Shown here piece after piece: positions 12,955 to 16,018 of a stretch of 16,018 nucleotides of DNA; position 1 is the stretch's first letter, and the number at the start of each line of letters is the position of its first letter. The notes beneath the pieces were generated by a model. That model was not told the origin of the DNA. It was given only the letters and a program-made list of their open reading frames with translations, and made no database searches. Location: assembly GCA_900553365.1 (NCBI GenBank), contig USDL01000023.1, forward strand, positions 1 through 16,018, in the 5' to 3' direction. Origin of the DNA: an uncultured Clostridium sp. GTDB lineage: Bacteria > Bacillota > Clostridia > TANB77 > CAG-508. Position numbers and translations under genes: made by a program.

Positions 12955-14775
12955 TTAGCCTTTCTTTGCTCTTGCTGCTAGTCTTTCTCTTGTCTTTGTG
13001 TCTAATATTTTCTTTCTTAATCTTATATTTTTTGGTGTTATTTCTACTAATTCGTCTTCTTCTATAAATTCTATTGCTTTTTCAAGTGACATTTGAATTG
13101 GTGGTACTAAACGTAATGCGTCATCAGAACCTGATGCTCTTGTGTTTGTTAAGTGTTTTTCTTTACATACGTTTATTGATATATCTTCATTTCTTGCATT
13201 TAGTCCTACTATCATTCCTTCATATACTTCTACACCTGCACCAATAAATAAGTCTCCTCTTTCTTGAGCATTATATAATCCATAAGTTACTGAAACTCCT
13301 GGTTCAAATGCAACTAGTACACCTCTTGTTCTTGATTGAACATCACCTTTAAATGGTTCATAAGAATCAAATACATTGTTCATTGTTCCTGAACCTTTTG
13401 TATCTGTTAGGAATTCTGTTCTATATCCTATTAATCCTCTTGCTGGAATTTTGAATTCAATTTTAGTATGTCCAATTTCTGCTGGTTCCATGTTTACCAT
13501 TTCTGCTTTTCTTCTTCCTAGCTTTTCTATAACTGTTCCTATTGATTCATCTGGTACATTTACAACTAGTCTTTCTATTGGTTCACATTTTACACCATCA
13601 ATTTCTTTCATTATAACTTTTGGACGAGATACTAATAATTCAAATCCTTCTCTTCTCATGGTTTCAATTAATACAGATAGGTGTAATTCTCCACGTCCAC
13701 ATACTTCAAAGCTATCTGGTGTTTCTGTTTCACGTACTCTTAAACTTACGTTTCTTTCAAGTTCTTTAAATAGTCTATCTCTAATATGTCTTGATGTTAC
13801 AAATTCACCTTCACGTCCTGCCATTGGTCCATTGTTTACTGAGAATGTCATTGAAACTGTTGGTTCGTCTATATCTACAAAAGGAATTTTTTCTACATTT
13901 GTTGGATCACATATTGTGTCTCCAATATTTATGTCTGCAATACCTGATATTTCAACAATATCTCCTGCTTCAGCTTCATCAACTTCTACCTTTTTTAATC
14001 CTTTATATGTGAATAATTTTGCAATTTTGCCTTGAATGTTCTTGTCGTTTTTGCATACTACAACATTCATACCAGCTTTAATTATTCCTCTTTCAATTCT
14101 ACCTACTGCTAGTCTTCCTAAATAATCATCATATTCAATGTTAGATACTAACATTTGTGCTGTTCCTTCTACACTGCATTTTGGTGGTTCAATTGTGTTT
14201 ATTATTGTTTCAAATATACATTTTACATTGTCAGATTCTTCATCTAAATTCATTTTTGCAATTCCGTTTTTTGCTGATGCGTATATTACTGGGAATTCAA
14301 GTTGATCATCACTTGCATTTAGTTCTATAAATAGTTCTAATACTTCATCTACAACTTTAGCTGGATTTGCTCCTGGTCTATCTATTTTGTTTATAACAAC
14401 TATAGGTTTTAAATTTAAAGCTAAAGATTTCTTTAAAACTTCTCTTGTTTGAGGCATTGCACCTTCAAAAGCGTCTACTAAAAGTAATACACCATCTACC
14501 ATTTTTAAAACTCTTTCAACTTCTCCTCCAAAATCAGCATGACCTGGGGTATCAACAATATTTATTTTTACATCATTATACATTACTGATGTATTTTTAG
14601 CTAAAATTGTTATTCCTCTTTCTTTTTCTATATCGTTTGAATCCATTACTCTTTCAGCAACTTGTTCATTAGATCTAAATGTTCCACTTTGTTTTAATAG
14701 GGCATCTACTAGTGTTGTTTTTCCATGGTCAACGTGTGCAATTATAGCTACATTTCTTATCTTATCATTTTTCAT
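12955..14775 (-). CDS. typA: Ribosome-associated translational GTPase TypA/BipA
   Basis: A translational GTPase related to EF-G that acts in 50S assembly and stress adaptation. The G domain shows A-H-V-D-H-G-K-T-T (13-21, P-loop), R-G-I-T-I (53-57, switch I), D-T-P-G-H-A-D (75-81) and N-K-I-D (129-132). The 606-aa length and the C-terminal region with G-Y-R-T-E-F-L-T-D-T-K-G and R-x-R-x-x-x-L-D-T-K-x-R-E-R-L are typical of BipA and separate it from EF-G and LepA. It starts at ATG 14775 with AAGGAAG about 8 nt upstream. It seems monocistronic, with its own hairpin terminator and a long AT-rich leader containing an 18-bp inverted repeat. Confidence 0.97.
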   Translation of the reverse strand: MKNDKIRNVAIIAHVDHGKTTLVDALLKQSGTFRSNEQVAERVMDSNDIEKERGITILAKNTSVMYNDVKINIVDTPGHADFGGEVERVLKMVDGVLLLVDAFEGAMPQTREVLKKSLALNLKPIVVINKIDRPGANPAKVVDEVLELFIELNASDDQLEFPVIYASAKNGIAKMNLDEESDNVKCIFETIINTIEPPKCSVEGTAQMLVSNIEYDDYLGRLAVGRIERGIIKAGMNVVVCKNDKNIQGKIAKLFTYKGLKKVEVDEAEAGDIVEISGIADINIGDTICDPTNVEKIPFVDIDEPTVSMTFSVNNGPMAGREGEFVTSRHIRDRLFKELERNVSLRVRETETPDSFEVCGRGELHLSVLIETMRREGFELLVSRPKVIMKEIDGVKCEPIERLVVNVPDESIGTVIEKLGRRKAEMVNMEPAEIGHTKIEFKIPARGLIGYRTEFLTDTKGSGTMNNVFDSYEPFKGDVQSRTRGVLVAFEPGVSVTYGLYNAQERGDLFIGAGVEVYEGMIVGLNARNEDISINVCKEKHLTNTRASGSDDALRLVPPIQMSLEKAIEFIEEDELVEITPKNIRLRKKILDTKTRERLAARAKKG

Positions 14776-14804
14776 TATATTTTCTTCCTTCTTTTCATTT
14801 ATTT

Positions 14805-14857
14805 ATATATGTTTTAATATAAAACTTTAAGTAAAATTCTTATATTAAAGCATATAT
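14805..14857. repeat. 18-bp inverted repeat in the typA upstream region
   Basis: Arms 14805-14822 and 14840-14857 match over 18 bp with one T/C difference (a G-U pair in one RNA), separated by 17 nt. The left arm overlaps a weak candidate typA promoter on the minus strand (TTAAAG 14825-14830, 17-nt spacer, TATAAA 14802-14807). It could be an operator or leader stem; its sequence is almost all A/T. Confidence 0.45.
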
Positions 14858-14868
14858 TAAAAACTATA

Positions 14869-14892
14869 AAGGCAGGTTTATGTACCTGCCTT
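14869..14892 (-). terminator. Intrinsic terminator of the rpsB-tsf operon
   Basis: Perfect 9-bp stem AAGGCAGGT/ACCTGCCTT with a 6-nt loop, followed on the minus strand by a U-rich run. It lies 11 nt after the tsf stop. Confidence 0.85.
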
Positions 14893-14902
14893 CACTTTTG
14901 AT

Positions 14903-15781
14903 TTATTTAATTTGTTTAGCAACTTCTTCTGCGAAGTTTTCTTCTCTTTTTTGTAATCCTTCTCCTTTTTCAAATCTTACAAATCTAATAATTTCGGCAT
15001 CACTTTGTTTTAATAGTTCTTTAACTGTTATATCTGGATTTTTAACAAATGCTTGGTCTATTAAACAAATTTCTCCATAGAATTTTCCAATTCTACCTTT
15101 AACCATTTTTTCAGCTATTTCAGCAGGTTTTCCTTCATTCATAGCTTGAGCTTTTAATATTTCCATTTCATGTTCTACGACTTCTGCTGGAACTTCTTTT
15201 TCATTTAAGTATTCTGGTCTTGCTGCTGCAATTTGCATACAAACATCTCTTGCAACTTGTGATGTTCCCTTTGCAAATTCTACCATAACACCTATTTTTC
15301 CATCACCATGTGTATAAGTTTCAACTAAGCCTTCTGATTCGAATCTTGCAAATCTTCTTATTGACATATTTTCACCTATTGTTGCTATTTTGTCTGTTAA
15401 TATGTCTTTTATTGTTTTGCTTTCATCTGCTAAAGCTTTTTGTTCAAGTAATTCTTCTACTGTTGCTGGATTTTTTTCAGCTATGTGTTTTGCTGTATCT
15501 GCAACAAATTTTCTAAATTCTTCGTTTTTAGCAACGAAATCTGTTTCTGCATTTACTTCAAGTACAACTCCTAATTTTTTGTCTTCTGCTAAATAGCAGT
15601 AAACTAAACCTTCAGCAGCAATTCTATCAGACTTTTTAGCTGCTTTTGTTATTCCTCTTTCTCTTAGAAGCTCTGCTGCTTTTTCCATATCTCCGTCTGT
15701 TTCTGTTAAAACCTTTTTGCAGTCCATCATGCCTGCACCTGTTTTTTCTCTTAATTCTTTAACTAAACTTGCAGTAATCAT
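14903..15781 (-). CDS. tsf: Translation elongation factor Ts
   Basis: EF-Ts is the nucleotide exchange factor for EF-Tu. The N-terminal UBA-like domain and signature L-R-E-K-T-G-A-G-M-M-D-C-K-K (10-23) are present, followed by the core motif N-A-E-T-D-F-V-A-K-N (about 77-86). The 292-aa length is normal. It starts at ATG 15781 with GGGAGG about 8 nt upstream. It follows rpsB after 26 bp, the near-universal bacterial rpsB-tsf order, and ends at an intrinsic terminator, so it is the last gene of that operon. Confidence 0.97.
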   Translation of the reverse strand: MITASLVKELREKTGAGMMDCKKVLTETDGDMEKAAELLRERGITKAAKKSDRIAAEGLVYCYLAEDKKLGVVLEVNAETDFVAKNEEFRKFVADTAKHIAEKNPATVEELLEQKALADESKTIKDILTDKIATIGENMSIRRFARFESEGLVETYTHGDGKIGVMVEFAKGTSQVARDVCMQIAAARPEYLNEKEVPAEVVEHEMEILKAQAMNEGKPAEIAEKMVKGRIGKFYGEICLIDQAFVKNPDITVKELLKQSDAEIIRFVRFEKGEGLQKREENFAEEVAKQIK

Positions 15782-15807
15782 TTTGGTTCCTCCCTATTTA
15801 TTTTTTA

Positions 15808-16018
15808 TTATTCGTTAGATTCAGCTACAACTTCTTCCATGCTTTGTGGTTCTTCTGTAGCTACTTCTTGTTCTGCTGCTTCAGCTGGTGCTTCTAATAT
15901 TTCACCTTGTTTTCCTTCAATAACTGCATTAGCCATTACATCTGTAATTAATTTTACAGCTCTAATTGCATCATCATTTCCTGGAATTGGGTAATCAACA
16001 TCAACTGGGCTACAGTTT
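15808..16018 (-). CDS. rpsB: 30S ribosomal protein S2, 3' end only (partial)
   Basis: The minus strand encodes the last 70 residues of S2, recognisable from N-C-S-P-V-D-V-D-Y-P-I-P-G-N-D-D-A-I-R-A-V-K-L-I. The rest lies beyond the right edge. The C-terminus continues into an Ala/Glu-rich acidic tail (E-A-P-A-E-A-A-E-Q-E and onwards), longer than in E. coli but common in Gram-positive S2. The stop is TAA 15808-15810, 26 bp before tsf. S2 binds the 30S platform and forms an operon with EF-Ts. Confidence 0.95.
   Translation of the reverse strand, partial: NCSPVDVDYPIPGNDDAIRAVKLITDVMANAVIEGKQGEILEAPAEAAEQEVATEEPQSMEEVVAESNE

Noticed and set aside
13376..14035. 219-aa plus-strand frame antisense to typA
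   Set aside because: typA is a certain gene on the other strand; the antisense frame is low-complexity Ser/Thr-rich with no start signals, a shadow.

Overview
The window looks like a chromosomal segment of an AT-rich, Gram-positive-type bacterium, most likely a low-GC Bacillota (Clostridia-like). The signs are strong AGGAGG-type ribosome binding sites, TTGACT/TATAAT promoters, A/T-ending codons, a VanW-domain lipoprotein beside a sporulation-type D,D-carboxypeptidase, a clostridial long-form GltX, and a TrmR-TrhP tRNA-modification pair. No tRNA, rRNA, IS element, CRISPR array or phage gene was seen.

Layout. At the left edge is the 5' end of rpsL (minus), with its promoter. A small monocistronic gene of unknown function and atypical composition follows on the plus strand (279-623). 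It shares a perfect hairpin terminator with the end of a minus-strand cluster (677-6067): a two-TM mini-protein, a NahK/APH-type kinase, gltX, a membrane-anchored HExxH protein and queA. Between 6198 and 8189 are two plus-strand envelope genes, a VanW lipoprotein and a D,D-carboxypeptidase. A convergent hairpin separates them from a second minus-strand block: topA, a U32 peptidase of the TrhP family, a degenerate RelA/SpoT-like protein, a TrmR-like methyltransferase, typA, and tsf with the 3' end of rpsB.

Main observation. The two plus-strand genes are broken in the conceptual translation by three +1 frameshifts. All three are explained by skipping the single C of an in-frame CGG codon (6375-6377, 7957-7959, 8054-8056), so that the ribosome continues on GGN (Gly). 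Reading this way rebuilds a full 221-aa lipoprotein and a full 407-aa carboxypeptidase, including the conserved Gly of its C-terminal domain. I found no other in-frame CGG in about 4,900 codons of recognisable genes, while CGA and CGT are used for Arg. The simplest biological reading is a genome in which CGG is no longer decoded as Arg and acts as a +1 recoding site. Sequencing error and local gene decay are the alternatives. The only other in-frame CGG lies in the odd gene 279-623, where a +1 shift would truncate the product to 59 aa.

How the genes work together. Much of the window concerns translation: rpsL, gltX, queA, trhP, trmR, typA, tsf, rpsB. Several of these genes modify or charge tRNA, including the wobble position (queuosine by QueA; 5-hydroxy/5-methoxyuridine by TrhP and TrmR). 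The two envelope genes carrying the CGG sites probably act on peptidoglycan.
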